64,000 bases of DNA from Anastatus disparis. Lineage: Eukaryota; Arthropoda; Insecta; Hymenoptera; Eupelmidae. Shown piece after piece: positions 44,343-56,429 of the stretch. Below the pieces are notes generated by a model, which was not told the DNA's origin, ran no database searches, and worked only from the letters and a program-made list of their open reading frames with translations. Position 1 is the stretch's first letter. Every line of letters begins with the position of its first letter. The DNA is taken from contig JAFFSR010000292.1 in NCBI GenBank assembly GCA_017163975.1, forward strand, positions 751,501 through 815,500. The letters are read 5' to 3'. A program made the translations under genes and the position numbers.

Positions 44343-45557
44343 ATGGAAGTTGACAATGACAGCGCGTTTAATATCACGGAAATTGCTAGGGTGAATAAGG
44401 TTATAAACGATAATTTAGACCTTCAACAGACACCAAATTCGTATAATAGATTTAAAGAACAAGTAGATAGTCGAAGAATAGGGTTAAAAAATCCGCAAAG
44501 TAGTCCGCTAGAGGCTGCCGGGGGCATCGCGGAAAATGGTGCAAATAAAGCACCAATAGGAAATAGGTTCGAGGAGTTTGTAAAAGCCCAAGAGAGAACG
44601 CACCGCGAGAGAATGCATCAGTTACGCGATAAATATACAGAAGATTATAAAGTTTGGCTCGCGAAGCTAGAAGAACGCAACAAATTAGTAGAAAAAATGC
44701 GTGAAGAGATCGATGCGTTGAAAGCGAGTGTAGGTAAACCAGTAGCTATGGTCGGTAATAATAACGCGGTCGGTAATATACCGACAGGAGGCAACGTACC
44801 ACCAGTAGACCCCATACCGACGCTAGATAATCAAAGGCGTATCGACGCCGCAAATATTAATCAAGAAGTTCTCATACCTACTCCGGGCGTAGGGGGCTCC
44901 AGTTACCATTACGGTACGCGAAATGTTAGCTTGCCATTTTGGCAGCACGACCCGGATACGTGGTTTAGCATTTTCGAGAGCCAGATTAACTTTCCTAGGC
45001 CGATGAACGATAACGCAAAATTTTACGCGTTGATAACTGATCTCGATAAAAGCGTAATTTATGAGGCGGCCGAGATTACTAAATTATTGCTGCCAGGACA
45101 AAGATACGAAGGATTAAAAAGTCACTTACTAGAAAAATACGGAAGATCCGCCGAAAGTGAATCTAAAATCCTTTTTGCTGGGTATAAAATGGGCGATAAA
45201 AAACCCTCGATGTTCCTAAACGAGATGCTGAATATAGCAAGAGGACGGATCCCTCGGCAGATGGTGCTCGAGGCATGGAGGCATAACCTCATCCCTAGTA
45301 TTAAATATTATATGGCAGGATACGGTGCAGACGCGGATGAAGCGACACTCGTTAGACACGCGGATAAGTTTTGTAAATATCATGCTAAATACGGAAATAA
45401 AGCTTATAGATGCATAAAACCCTGTGCGTGGAAAAATTCGGACGTAAAAAATAAAAATTTCAGAAGAAGTAACAGTTTTAGACCGACTAATAGCGCGAGA
45501 AGTCCGAATAGAAGAGAAGACGTTGTCAAGTCTTTAAACCCCCAAACCGACGCGTAG
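44343..45557 (+). CDS. gag: Gag of LTR-3 (internal deletion)
   Basis: 404 codons from ATG 44343 (MEVDNDSAFN). A coiled-coil-like region (RTHRERMHQLRDKYTEDYKV and on, about 85-130), then LPFWQHDPDTWFSIFESQI, a capsid-like domain, and the CHCC box CKYHAKYGNKAYRCIKPC near the end. Compared with LTR-1 Gag, about 60 residues between the capsid part and the CHCC box are missing (junction near 45365). The frame stays open to TAG 45555-45557. The last codons include TCT TTA AAC, the frameshift site. Confidence 0.88.
   Translation: MEVDNDSAFNITEIARVNKVINDNLDLQQTPNSYNRFKEQVDSRRIGLKNPQSSPLEAAGGIAENGANKAPIGNRFEEFVKAQERTHRERMHQLRDKYTEDYKVWLAKLEERNKLVEKMREEIDALKASVGKPVAMVGNNNAVGNIPTGGNVPPVDPIPTLDNQRRIDAANINQEVLIPTPGVGGSSYHYGTRNVSLPFWQHDPDTWFSIFESQINFPRPMNDNAKFYALITDLDKSVIYEAAEITKLLLPGQRYEGLKSHLLEKYGRSAESESKILFAGYKMGDKKPSMFLNEMLNIARGRIPRQMVLEAWRHNLIPSIKYYMAGYGADADEATLVRHADKFCKYHAKYGNKAYRCIKPCAWKNSDVKNKNFRRSNSFRPTNSARSPNRREDVVKSLNPQTDA
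45533..45539 (+). promoter_or_regulatory. -1 ribosomal frameshift heptamer T TTA AAC (LTR-3)
   Basis: Gag codons TCT TTA AAC CCC. The -1 frame then reads through to the protease motif [13 protein letters not shown] at about 45620-45665. Same heptamer and same phase as in LTR-1. Confidence 0.8.
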
Positions 45558-48500
45558 ATGAGGCGTGCGCGTCTAGTATCGAGTCAATACGTCTCCATAT
45601 TAAAGATAAAGTCTCGGGTAAAACATTTCTAATTGATTCGGGCGCAGAAGTTTCGCTTGTTCCAAAAAAAAGCAACCTGTCAAGTTCCAATTATATGCCG
45701 CTAATAACACGCGAATAAGCACATACGGTACAATCCATATGCAATTAGACCTAGGTTTTAAAAATAAACGATTCGGGTGGACATTTATCGTGGCAGACGT
45801 GCCATACGCGATTTTAGGCGGAGATATGCTGAAACAATACCATCTACTACCAGATCTTACGAGAAGAAGACTGGTGGATGGTGAGACGCAAGAGTCCGTC
45901 AAAGGATTCAACAAAACCGCCGCATTAGTTCAAGTATCGATCGTTGACCCGGGTAATAAATACGCGAAGTTGTTAAGCCAGTATCCTTCAATAGTTGGTA
46001 TAGAAGATCCCTTGCCGGCAAAACATAGGGGCGTATACCACTACATTAAAACAACGGGACCCCCCGTCGCACAAAGGCCACGTAGACTTCCACCAGAGAA
46101 GCTCAGAGTCACCAAGAAGGCGTTCGAGAAATGGGTCGAGGAGGGTATTTGTAGACCTTCGAAAAGTCCGTGGGCTACACCCATCCATATGGTACCCAAG
46201 AAGGACGGAAGCTGGCGTATTTGCGGTGATTATCGTAAACTAAATAACGTTACGGTTCCTGACAGGTATCCCTTGCCGCATTTATACGATTTTACGAGCA
46301 ACTTACACGACAAAAGTATATTCTCTGCTCTGGACCTCGAACAAGCGTTCTTACAAATACCATTTTTTCCGGAAGACATACCCAAAACTGCGGTTGTCAC
46401 GCCTTTCGGTCTCTTTGAGTATCTTGTAATGACGTTCGGGTTCAGAAATGCCGCTCAAACCTTCCAGCGGTATGTCAATCTAGCCCTGGGAGATTTAGAC
46501 TTAGAGCACGAGGAACACCTTAAAATTGTATTTGAACGGCTCGCCAAGTTTCACTTACGTTTGAACGTGGATAAATGCAAGTTCGGCGTGCCGGAGTTAA
46601 TATTCCTTGGACACCAGGTAAGCGGGGAAGGATTCCGCCCGGACCCAAGTAAAGTTAAAGTTATAGTAGAATTCCCTAAGCCAGAGACTAAAGATGATAT
46701 GCGTAGATATTTAGGTATGATTAATTTTTATAGAAAATGTTTACCGCATGCAGCTGAAATGCAGCGCCATTTAAATGCATTAATTAGTGATATTAAGAAA
46801 AAAGATAAACGTCCTGTAGTATGGACAAAAGAAGCCGAAGACGCGTTCGAAAAAACTAAAAAAGAATTAGCAGAGGTAGCTTATTTAGCGTTCCCAGCAG
46901 AAAACGCGGAAGTTAGAGTCGTAACGGACGCTTCGAACTTTGCGATGGGCGCGTCGTTGGAGCAATTAGTAGGTGACTCGTGGCAACTATTAGCATTTTT
47001 TTCTAAAAAATTCACACCTGCGCAAAGGAATTATTGTGTTTTAGACAAAGAATTGTCAGCTATTTATGAAGCGCTTAAATATTTTAGATACTATCTTGAG
47101 GGTCAGGAGTTTAAAATTTATACCGATCATAAGCCGCTCATTTACGCACTTGCGCAGAACGTAGAAGATTGCCTAGCAATTCGTGGTAGAAGGCTATCGT
47201 ATATAGTAGAATTTAATACGGAAATATGATATCTCCCTGGCCAAGATAATGCAGTAGCAGATTCCTTATCAAGGATCGAGGACGTAAGATTTCCTACGTT
47301 TTTTTCTTTAGAGGAGCTAGCAGAAAAGCAGCTAGAGGATGAGGAATTAACGGCGATTTTAGATAACCCCAGTCATCCCCTTAAATTAATCAGGCTGCAA
47401 TGGGGAGCCGGTAAGACCTTCGTGTACGTAGAATTAGTAGATCAGGTTTTCCGCCCTTACGTCCCTAAAGAATTAAGACAGGATATTATTAACCTATTTC
47501 ACAATCAAAACTCGCATCCGTCGGGCAAAGTAACAGCTAAGCTGATTAGACAGCAATATGTATGGCCCAAGATGAACCAAGAGATAGCTGCATGGTGCAA
47601 GGCATGTATTAATTGCCAAAAATCCAAAATCTTTCGCGAGAATAAATTTTTACCATCGAAATTCGCCGAGCCAGATGCTCGTTTCACCCATGTTCATGTG
47701 GATCTCGTGGGCCCACTTCCATCATGTGAAGGGTACAGATATATCCTATCAATGATAGATAGATTTTCAAGATGGCCAGAGGCAGTTCCGCTGCAAGATG
47801 TATCCGCTCCCACAGTTGCACGCGCTTTTTATGATAATTGGGTGGCGAGATTTGGCGGACCGGTGATTATTACGAGCGATCAAGGGAGGCAATTTGAGGC
47901 GCAGTTGTTCAAACAGCTGTTAAATTATATCGGGTGTAAGAAGGTCAGGACGACACCATATCATCCAGCCTCCAACGGTATTGTCGAGAGATGGCACCGT
48001 GTTCTTAAAGCCGCAATCATGTGCCACACAGAGACCGCTGAATGGACCAAGGTCTTGCCTACCGTAATGCTTGGTCTGCGCATGCGCTTGAGACTGGATA
48101 CGGGGGCAAGCCCAGCCGAATTTTTATACGATACGACTCTCTGTGAATTTCGTGAGATCAATGCGCATGATGCAGGCGAATTCCTTGTCGAGTTCAAAGA
48201 TTACATAAGGCAAATTAAGCCAGTGCCTGCCACGCACAACTGTGCAATAAAACCTTTTATTTTTAAAGATCTGAGTCACTGCACCCACGTTTTCGAAAGG
48301 GTGAAGGCGGTTAAACCGCCACTTACGCATCAATATACGGGACCGCACAAGGTTATAGCGAGGCATGACGGTGGTAGAAACTATACAATCAAGAAAAACG
48401 GCAGGAATGTGGTGGTAACGGCTGATAGATTAAAACCAGCTTTCTTCCTGAGAAGTGAGGAACAGCTTACACCAGTCGAACAACGAGTGCAGGAAGATGC

Positions 48501-48987
48501 TCTAGACGAAGAGCAACCACCATCGTCACAAACCAACAATACCTCGCAAACCACTGTACACAATCAAACGTCGGTTGAGGTGGAAGTCCACCGTAACGCA
48601 GATGCTCAGAGCGCCGTCGAAGAGCGGTTAGAGGAAGTCTCTGACGAGATTGGTCCAGTAGACGAGGTAAACCCAGCTGAAGTTGGCCAGCAAGATTACG
48701 ATCAACCGACAATGGTCAGCCAGCCGGATACTGCCAATATTGTACAGAATGACAAAGGCAGGAGCATTGAAAATGCAAGTACGGTTCCCCAAAGGCAAAA
48801 AAAGGAAAGATTTGTGCCTAACATCTTAAAAAGGAGAAAAAGAACTGATAGCATCCTTAAGAGAGATTGTAAAGAAACCGCTATTAAAAAAACAGTTAGG
48901 TTTGACACTAGAGTTAACGTAGGGAACCATGCTGCACCCGCTTTTGTAAATAGTTTTAAGTATCGTAAGAAAGTAAAGAATGATTGA
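45540..48987 (+). pseudogene. pol: pol of LTR-3 (frameshift, deleted catalytic box, stop)
   Basis: Protease [13 protein letters not shown] is followed by a one-base frame change near 45685; from there one frame runs 45739-47229 and, after TGA 47227-47229, 47230-48987. In the RT, GDLD is followed directly by LEHEEHLK at 46500/46501. LTR-1 has 16 more residues here, including the catalytic FVDD, so a 48-nt in-frame deletion removed the active site. The stop replaces the residue before YLPG in the RNase H/connection part. The integrase (CINCQKSK finger, [28 protein letters not shown]) is uninterrupted. This copy cannot reverse transcribe. Confidence 0.9.
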
Positions 48988-49104
48988 AATATGAGTAAGG
49001 ATGTTACACTGATTGTATTATATTAATTTATTATGTTTTTTTTTATGTATATATGTTGTTTATTATGTGCATTAATAATTTTTTTTTTCTTTTCTTTTTA
49101 TTCA

Positions 49105-49476
49105 GGTAGCTTTGGCTCGTTCCTATTGGACTGCGTTCCACTTTTATAGGAACACCACTGTGACCTTATTTCTAATAAACTTTAGTGTGCTTCCTTTCTC
49201 AGTGTTAGTGTACCTGTGTTCTGCAGCGATGGAAGAAGTGTCAAGAATCAAGACGGACCTCTCTCGCCGTACTATGCAAACAACAAAAACAATAGGCAGT
49301 TCGACCTAGACATCATCCAGAGGCTAATTTCGAATTACCCACAGGAGTTCTCCTTCATCACAAGGAAATGTAAGGTGAGGATTACCGCGGATCTCCGCAG
49401 GTTTTTAAAAAATAAAGGAGCAAGGATCACTGAAGATGGGGACCTGCTCCACATCACCAACAGGTGGTCGTACTAG
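49105..49476 (+). CDS. Small ORF(s) downstream of pol, LTR-3 (unknown)
   Basis: A strong acceptor-like sequence, TTCTTTTTATTCAG, ends at 49105, 118 nt after the pol stop. Behind it two overlapping frames are open: 49112-49309 (65 codons, with a hydrophobic stretch TLFLINFSVLPFSVLVYLC) and 49216-49476 (86 codons, ends ...GDLLHITNRWSY). No domain recognised. Position, size and acceptor parallel ORF3 of LTR-1. The copy may be degenerate, so the true reading is unclear. Confidence 0.35.
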
Positions 49477-50498
49477 GCCGAAGATGCGCAGAACACAGGA
49501 GAAGACAGGACTATGAACTCAGTGTAGTGATAGTGCGTATGTGTGTGAGAATGCTAGAGTAAATGTGACTTACGTCAAGAATGTATGACGTGCAAGCATA
49601 TGTTATATATTATTATATATTTAATGCGAAATAACGTTTTTATTCAGCGCGTTAAGCGCGAGTAACATATGTTTCCACAGTGTATGATAATTATTGTAAA
49701 AACTGAGCGTATTAAACGCACAATGTGATGATTTCAAAGACTGAGCGTATTAAACGCATAAAACGTGATAAAACTAGAATGCCTATATTGATTATAGGAA
49801 ACCTTAAAAATATGTATTGTAGAACATAAAAATTAACTTGTTTAGATCCAAAAATAATTCAATACCGTCGTATAAAATAAGAGCATATAGATAATGTAAA
49901 ATTTGCTATAAAATTGTTAAAACTAATTAAATATGTAAATTCAGTAAGTTTTGAGATGAAATATATAGCATAGTAAGTGCATTCATGCACGCAATAATAT
50001 ATAAAACGCATAAGTGCAAGCGAGCACAAAGTATAAGTACTATAAGTACAGTTATGTAATGTAAGTGCATTAAGCACAGTTGTATGAATAAGTGCAATTA
50101 AGCACGGAGTGTAAATAAGTATAAAGTGCAAGTAAGCACGAGTAGTTAAGCGTACAGAGAAATGACATTTATGTGCGAGCAGCATATTTCGTAATAATTT
50201 TATTGTTTAAAATCAGCATTATTAAAATTTTTTTTATTTTGTAAATGTAAACAGTTACCTAGGTATAAAAGCAAATATGTAATGTAAAATGTAAATATCG
50301 AACGTAAAATGCATAATGTAAAATGCATGGAGTCAGATAAAATGTCAATAGCTAATGTTACAAATATGGTTACGCATGGAATGAATGGAAGTACGTTACG
50401 CACGGAATGAATTAGAGTACATAAGTGCCAGAGTACGATTAATCATTATTGTAATGCAAGTAAATGCAATTGTTAATAAAAAAAAAGAGGGGGAGTAT
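49477..50498 (+). other. 3' region of LTR-3
   Basis: About 1 kb of short recurring words (GCGTATTAAACGCA, AAGTGCAAGTAAGCAC, ATGTAAAATGC), no gene. The purine tract AAAAAAAAGAGGGGGAG lies at 50480-50495. Confidence 0.6.
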
Positions 50499-50751
50499 TG
50501 AGGGGATATATACATGTGAAGGAGTGTGAGTAACCAATCATGTACTGTATGAACGACCCCACCCCCTAAAGACGAGTTAACGTGTTAGCATGAGAGCGTC
50601 AGCTCTCTCACTTGACTACCGACTGTATCCCTGGCTTTAGCAAATACAACGCTTAACCATATCTCTCGTGTATTCATTCAACTTAACCTTAAAACCTCTA
50701 CCTTCTCTCATCTATACTGTGTGGCTTTTGGTTGGAGTCCCAGGCCCCACA
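50499..50751 (+). repeat. 3' LTR of LTR-3
   Basis: Matches 37835-38087 with about five substitutions (second position TGA against TGT). Confidence 0.92.
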
Positions 50752-53605
50752 TATCGCATCAGAGTCAGGTATTGCCAACCTGTCAACATTACACTTTCTA
50801 GTATGATAATTATTTTCATATTATTTTGAGAAAAATAATTTTTTTTACGAATTCCTGAGATTTTTCTATTTTCCGCCCTTTATTATCTTAAAATAGAGTA
50901 ACTTACAAAAGGAAAATTCATTCTGATGATTAGTTTTTTTACAAAGTTAGTTCTTCGATTCTAGAAATTCGGCCTACGCTCTGCTATACCGGCCGGTATA
51001 GTAAAGCGTATGCATGCCCTTAAGGTATTTCTATCGAGGTGAGAGAGAGTGCTATATTTGTTCGAGTGAGAGAGAAGTTGAGAATTTGTATAAATAAAAA
51101 CGTGGCAACAGCGCATCAATCGATAATAAACATTAGAATGTCATATTGTTTTGAATTATGGTTATGATTGGAATTGATGGTTATGATTGTAGAATTATTG
51201 CAAAATGTCAGCACAGTTAAGATATAAGAATAAATTTACTATGAAAAAAAAGTTAAAAAGGATTGAAATAGCTAAAAAATTACACAATTATAAATATAAT
51301 AACAGAAACATAGCCTCTAAAAGTCAAGAAAGTGATTTTCCATGTATTGGCAGGCGAATCGTAGAATTAAACTACATGTCTAATCATTTAGAATGCTCCA
51401 ATTGCAAACAAGATCTTTTATTAAAAAATGTTAAGGAAGAGAAAATAAAGGGTCTTCTATCTACGTTGTACATTGAATGCAAACATTGTGCCACAGTTAC
51501 ACCAGTAGATACTGGAAAAGAGCATCTTGTAAATGAAGTTTGTAATCACAGTGAAAAAAAAAGTCATTAATAATGATGTCACGACAAAAGCGATTTTAGG
51601 TAAAGTGTATTTTCTTTCATTCAATAATACACCATATAACAAATATAAAAATTCATTAATTAGTTTGAGTGCTTCCCCTATCCGTCTATACCCTGTCGCA
51701 AGCACACTTTTCTCTATCTTGTCCCTCTCTATATATGAAAAGCTTGCTGTAATAATAGAAATTAGTATAAAAGATAATTTATTAACAGGAGCGGTACATT
51801 CTGGTATTGGTAATACGGAATTAAATAAACTTCTCGCGTGTATAAACTGCTATGTATAAACGGTATGAGAGAGAAGTTGGTCCTGCCATTAAAGCTGTAG
51901 CTGAGGAGAGCTGTATCAGAAGTGCCGAAAAAGAGAGGGCCTTAGTGATAGAGAAAGCTGAAACTCTTTGTCAAGAATTGTAAGATTTAGGCATATAACT
52001 GTTTTAATTATACACTACATTATTTCTATTTTTTAATTTTTAATATTTTCCTAGTGTTTTAATTTTACAACATATTTATAAAATTTATCAATCCTTTTAT
52101 TTACAAATTATAAAATATATTTTTATAGTTTTGAATGGAAAATATTGAAGTTAAAATTTTTTTATAAGACTTGAAAAGAAATTTTTCAATAAATTACTAT
52201 GAATGTATAAACATCTTTTTTTCTTTCAATAATTATTTTTAAAAGTCTGCTTCCATATCCAATTTCTATACCTAAATCATTTTATACCTAATTTCTATAC
52301 CTATTCTTTCCATCCCAGCCACTTCCATATCCAATTATCATATCCATTTTCTTACCTTCTTATTTAGGAAGGAATCAGTCAAGAAATTCTTCAGTCAATT
52401 AACAATTTAAAAGATCATGATGGAGCAGCTTGTGATACAAATAAAACACTTTTCGACGAAGCAGTTGGTAGCATAATCAACATAATAGTTTGCTATGATA
52501 TGGGGTGGTCAAAACGAGGCAACGGCAAAAGCTATGACAGCTTAAATGGCTATGGAGCTATAATTGGATTTTTAAGTGGAAAAATTCTTGATTTTCAAAC
52601 ACGTAACCGAAAATGTAAGATGTGTGATAAAGGAAATCTTAAATCAAATCATGATTGTCGAAAAAATTTTGACGATTCGGCAGGAGCAATGGAAGCTGAT
52701 GTTGGTGTGCAGTTAATCAATAATAGTGAGATATTGAAAAAAGTGAATCTAAAAGTAGTCACCGTAGTTGGAGACGAAGACAGCTCACTTATGAAAAAAG
52801 TCTAGGAAAATCGGAAAAATACAGTTTTTAAATTATGTGATCTTAATCATCTGAAAAAAAATTTCTCTGAAGAAATCTATAAAATCGCTCCTGCTTATAA
52901 AGAATTGAGAGTGAAAGGTGTTATTACTCACATTAAAAAGTGTTTTGCTTATGCTGTAGCACAAAACAAAAAAAAATACCACACTTTTAGCGACTGAATT
53001 ACGTAATATTCCAGAGCATCTATTCAATAATCACCAAAATTGTTCCGAGAATTGGTGTAAAAAAAATACATAAAGTAATTTTGAAAGATAAGAATTTATA
53101 TAAAAAGTTGACGGAAATTTTTTATAAATATTCGCAGAATGCAAATAAGTTTTCAGTGGCCGCTTCAACTCAAGCAAATGAAGCTCTTAATGGTATAATT
53201 GCACGCAAACTGCCAAAAAATAAATGCCTGAGTACAAGCGAGTCTGCAGATTATAGAGTATCTGATTCAATTATATCCAAAAATGAAAGAGAGAGAGGAT
53301 TGAGAAATATTACTGACAAATTGCAATTATCTCCAGGTGTACATACAACATCATATATAGAGAAAACTGACCAAAAAAAAATTCGATCCAGTGAAAAGAG
53401 TAAATTAAAATCAACTAAATGTCGTCGAAATCTACTGAAAGATATGCGTGAAAATGCAAGAAAAAAACATGAATCGAATGAATAACGTACCGCAGCAATA
53501 TAGGAATAAGTTTAGATGACAGTAAGCCAAAAGTATTTAACATAAGAGATATTGAGGAAAAACTAAGTATTCAAAGTGTTTTATGGAGTAAAGATTTTGA
53601 AATAT

Positions 53606-54061
53606 GTTCTATAGCTTTCCTTACCCCGTATAGATTTTTTACATCTGTTTACGGGACACCTCGACCACCTGTGTGTTCCGGTGTTTTCGCGTTCGAAACC
53701 ATACCTTTTTACCCCGGAAGGTGTTCGCGTACCCGTGCAGACCTACTCAGGCGGGGAGACTCGCTCTACCCATCCTTTTAAGCGCATCGAGAGCTCACAC
53801 CAACCCGGCAGAACGTTCCGGCTCAACTATAGTAGTGGAGCAGTCACATTCTGCCTTACCGACCCTCGAATAATTATCTGCGATTTTTGTAAAAACCGCG
53901 GAAAATCATTCGGGGGTGGTCCACCACGGTGTCAATTAGTCCGAAAAATTCTCCACTTTTAATTAAAAATGGAAAAAATCCCGCCCTCACCGGGACTCGA
54001 ACCCCGGCCCTCTGGGTGAGAGTCGGGCTAGAACTAGCCCCTGAGCCACCGTGGCTCTTTG
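53606..54061 (-). mobile_element. tRNA-headed SINE, minus strand
   Basis: Read on the minus strand it starts near 54061 with GCCACGGTGGCTCAGGGG (A box) and GGTTCGAGTCCCGG (B box), then a body shared with the SINE at 54738. Target duplication TTTTGAAATAT at 53595-53605 and 54062-54072. Removing the insert joins DFEI to FNFDLETSG in one frame. ORFs across it are not genes. Confidence 0.9.
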
Positions 54062-54737
54062 TTTTGAAATATTTAATTTTGATCTCGAAACTTCTGGTCT
54101 TCGAGCTGATTGTGATATATTACAAATTGCAATAAAGTCAGGAGATCGTATATATACAACTTACATAAATCCTACTCAACAAATTGATTATTATGCCAGT
54201 AATGTCACAGGATTATCGACTAATTCAAATGGGGATTTATTACTTAATAATAATTTTATTGAAACAATAGATTTGCGCGATGCATTGACTTCTCTGCATT
54301 CATTTTTGAATAAATTCAACAAAAAATGTTTATTAATAGCACACAACCTTAAATTTGATGCCTCTCGTTTGGTAGCATCAATTGAAAAATGCGGCCGAGC
54401 AGACTCATTTGACAAGACTATTTTAGGATTCTCTGATAGTGTAAGCATTTTAAAAAAAGTTTTTCCTGATAGAAAAGGATCTGGTAAATTCAAATTATCT
54501 AATTTATCTAAAGAATTATTAAGTATAGAGGGAAATTTTCATGAAGCGTTATTCGATGTGATTGTTTTGGAATCTCTTTGCAATACTTTTGCTTCAATAG
54601 AAATTTTAAAGAAACAAATAATAATTCTGCAAGAATATCGAAATTCGCTCGTAAAATCTGAAGAAATCAAGTCTCGATTGCCTTTACTTTCACAACTAAA
54701 GGGAGTGATATCTGATCTAATGATAAAAAGATTAGCT

Positions 54738-55210
54738 AGAGTCGCGGTGGCTCAGGGGCTAGAGCATCCGACTCTCACGCATAGGGCCGGGGTTCGAATC
54801 CCGGTGAGGTCGGAATTTTCCCTCTATTTTTTAATTTAAATATTGAAAGTGGAGGATGTCCCGAGCTCACTGACACCGCGGTGGACCATCCCCGAGAGAC
54901 TTTTTCCGGTTTTAACAAAAACCGACGAAAAGTCACTCGAGGGCCGGTAAGGCAGAACGCGACTGTTCCACTATTAAGTTGAGTCGGACCGTTCTGCCAG
55001 GTAGGTGTTGAGCTCCCGATGCGCTAAAAAGGATGGGTTGAGCGATGCTCCCCGCCTAAGTAGGCCTGCACGATCGAGCACCACCTACCGAAGTTAGGGA
55101 AAATGAGGTATGGTTTCGAACGCGAAAACACCGGAACACAAAGGTGGTTGAGGTGTCACTTACTAGGCCAAATAGGCTGTAGGTGGTTAAACCCCAAAGA
55201 TAGATAGATA
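54738..55210 (+). mobile_element. tRNA-headed SINE, plus strand
   Basis: A box GGTGGCTCAGGGGC and B box GGTTCGAATCCCGG in the first 75 bp, a ~350-bp body, and a GATA-repeat tail. It is flanked by a perfect 16-bp duplication, GATAAAAAGATTAGCT, at 54722-54737 and 55211-55226. Same family as 53606-54061 in the other orientation. Confidence 0.93.
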
Positions 55211-55340
55211 GATAAAAAGATTAGCTTCCATGGATATAACACATGCAGACTTGAAAATGAAATTTCAGACTGATGGTCAAGAAGCATTTGTCAATTTCTT
55301 ATCAGAAAAGATGCAAACAACGTTTAAGATGTATTTTTGA

Positions 55341-56429
55341 TTTATATATTATAATAATATTTATTTCCTTTTTTCATGAATTTATGTATTATTAAAGTTT
55401 TGCCGCTTTTTTATGTAATAAAATTGTTGTAAGATTTTAAAATATTATTCTACGACTAATAAATATAAATTAAAATATTTAAATGTGTTTTTTGATACAA
55501 AATAATTATTGAAACTTAAATTTATTAATTTATTATTAATTTTACTAATTTTTCATTCATTTCTTTCAATATTTATTTAAGTTCACTATAAAATTTTTAA
55601 ATTTTATGCAGTATTTATTGTTTGTCAGTAGTTTGTTTTCAAATGCTGCGGAAAATGAGTACAGAAAATTGACAGATAGATTAGAGAAAAAGAAAAAGAG
55701 CGCGCGAGTTGCAATGTTGCCGATACAAGACAAATTGAAACCATTCGCAAAAAATACGTATCTTCCCATACACTTTTCTCACGAACTAAACACAACAACA
55801 AAAATTTTAAAGTACCCTGGTAGAAAATTAAGGATAAGATATGCTCAGATAACTAACTGTTGGCTATATTTCGTCGCTACGCAGTCGCGATAAGTGACCG
55901 ATAAATACACGATAATATATTAAAGATTACAGAGTTGATATAAAATATAATCACTAAAATAATTAAAATTTTTTTCTTCTGATTCGAAATAAATTATAAA
56001 TATTATAATATTCATTATTACAATTCATATGAGTTGTAAATAATTTTGCAATTAAAATCGTTTATAGAAAGCGAATCTGTATATATACATGCTGCCCGCG
56101 ATGGCGCCTGTTTGTACAATCGTAAAATATATCCTATAGTTGTGAATACTGAATGTTGGCTGCGCGCGCATCACTCGACGCTTCGTCTTGTATAAGCATC
56201 TATCTTCATCACTATATGTGCAGGTTAGATTGACTTGACTTAACTTTAAAATTATTAAAGATGCATATAATTTTATTGTAATAGTGTCAACATTTTCTGT
56301 TCTTTATTGTATAAGTTAAATTTATTTGCGAACATATACAGTATGATTATGAATAAAATATCCATGTAAAATCAGTGAGTGCGAAGTGCGAGTGAGCGAG
56401 TGCATATGTAAACTTAGTGTGAGAGAATA
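55341..56429. other. AT-rich, no gene recognised
   Basis: One 95-codon ORF (55606-55893) has no recognisable domain and ordinary background composition. The rest is empty. Confidence 0.45.

Larger units (their letters stand above)
37835..50751 (+). mobile_element. LTR retrotransposon LTR-3 (CsRn1-like), disrupted by LTR-2
   Basis: 253-bp LTRs with about five differences; TATC duplicated at 37831-37834 and 50752-50755. Net length 8.25 kb after removal of LTR-2 (39146-43805), which sits in the leader. Gag has an apparent deletion, protease a frameshift, RT a deletion of its catalytic box, and RT/RNase H a stop. The structure parallels LTR-1: long leader, T TTA AAC, pol, small third ORF behind an acceptor-like AG, low-complexity 3' part. 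The nesting order is TTAA palindrome, then LTR-3, then LTR-2. Confidence 0.9.
36956..51019. mobile_element. TTAA-flanked palindromic element split by LTR-3
   Basis: Ends GGGCATGCATATGCTCTAC and, mirrored, GGGCATGCATACGCTTTAC, with TTAA at 36952-36955 and 51020-51023. Left arm 36956-37420; right arm 37545-37834 continued at 50756-51019 after LTR-3. Both arms have the block ACCGGCCGGTATAG near the end. Net length is about 1.14 kb. The centre (37420-37545) has a small hairpin with AAGCCCTTCTT. No coding capacity of its own. Confidence 0.85.
51205..55340 (+). pseudogene. Mutator-like transposase joined to a DEDDh exonuclease domain, decayed
   Basis: Starts MSAQLRYKNKF at 51205. N-terminal part: GRRIVELNYM and two Cys pairs (CSNCKQDLLL, CKHCATVTP). 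A frameshift in the A-run at ~51550, then GAVHSGIGNTELNKLL and, out of frame, MYKRYEREVGPAIKAVAEES. An intron-like gap (GTAAGA ~51979, TTTAG ~52370) follows. The core is CYDMGWSKRGNGKSYDSLNG, CKMCDKGN, HDCRKNFDDSAGAMEADV and VVGDEDSS, typical of the animal Mutator-like transposase domain. After further breaks (TAG 52803, frameshifts ~52970 and 53485) comes SIQSVLWSKDFEIF and the exonuclease: FDLETSG (DxE), AHNLKFDASRL and HEALFDVIVLESL (HxxxxD), the DEDDh pattern. Two SINEs interrupt the exonuclease part; the last codons are 55211-55340. Confidence 0.8.

Noticed and set aside
53990..54055. tRNA gene on the minus strand (also 54740-54815 plus)
   Set aside because: A and B boxes are present, but each is followed by the same SINE body and flanked by target duplications, so these are SINE heads and not tRNA genes.
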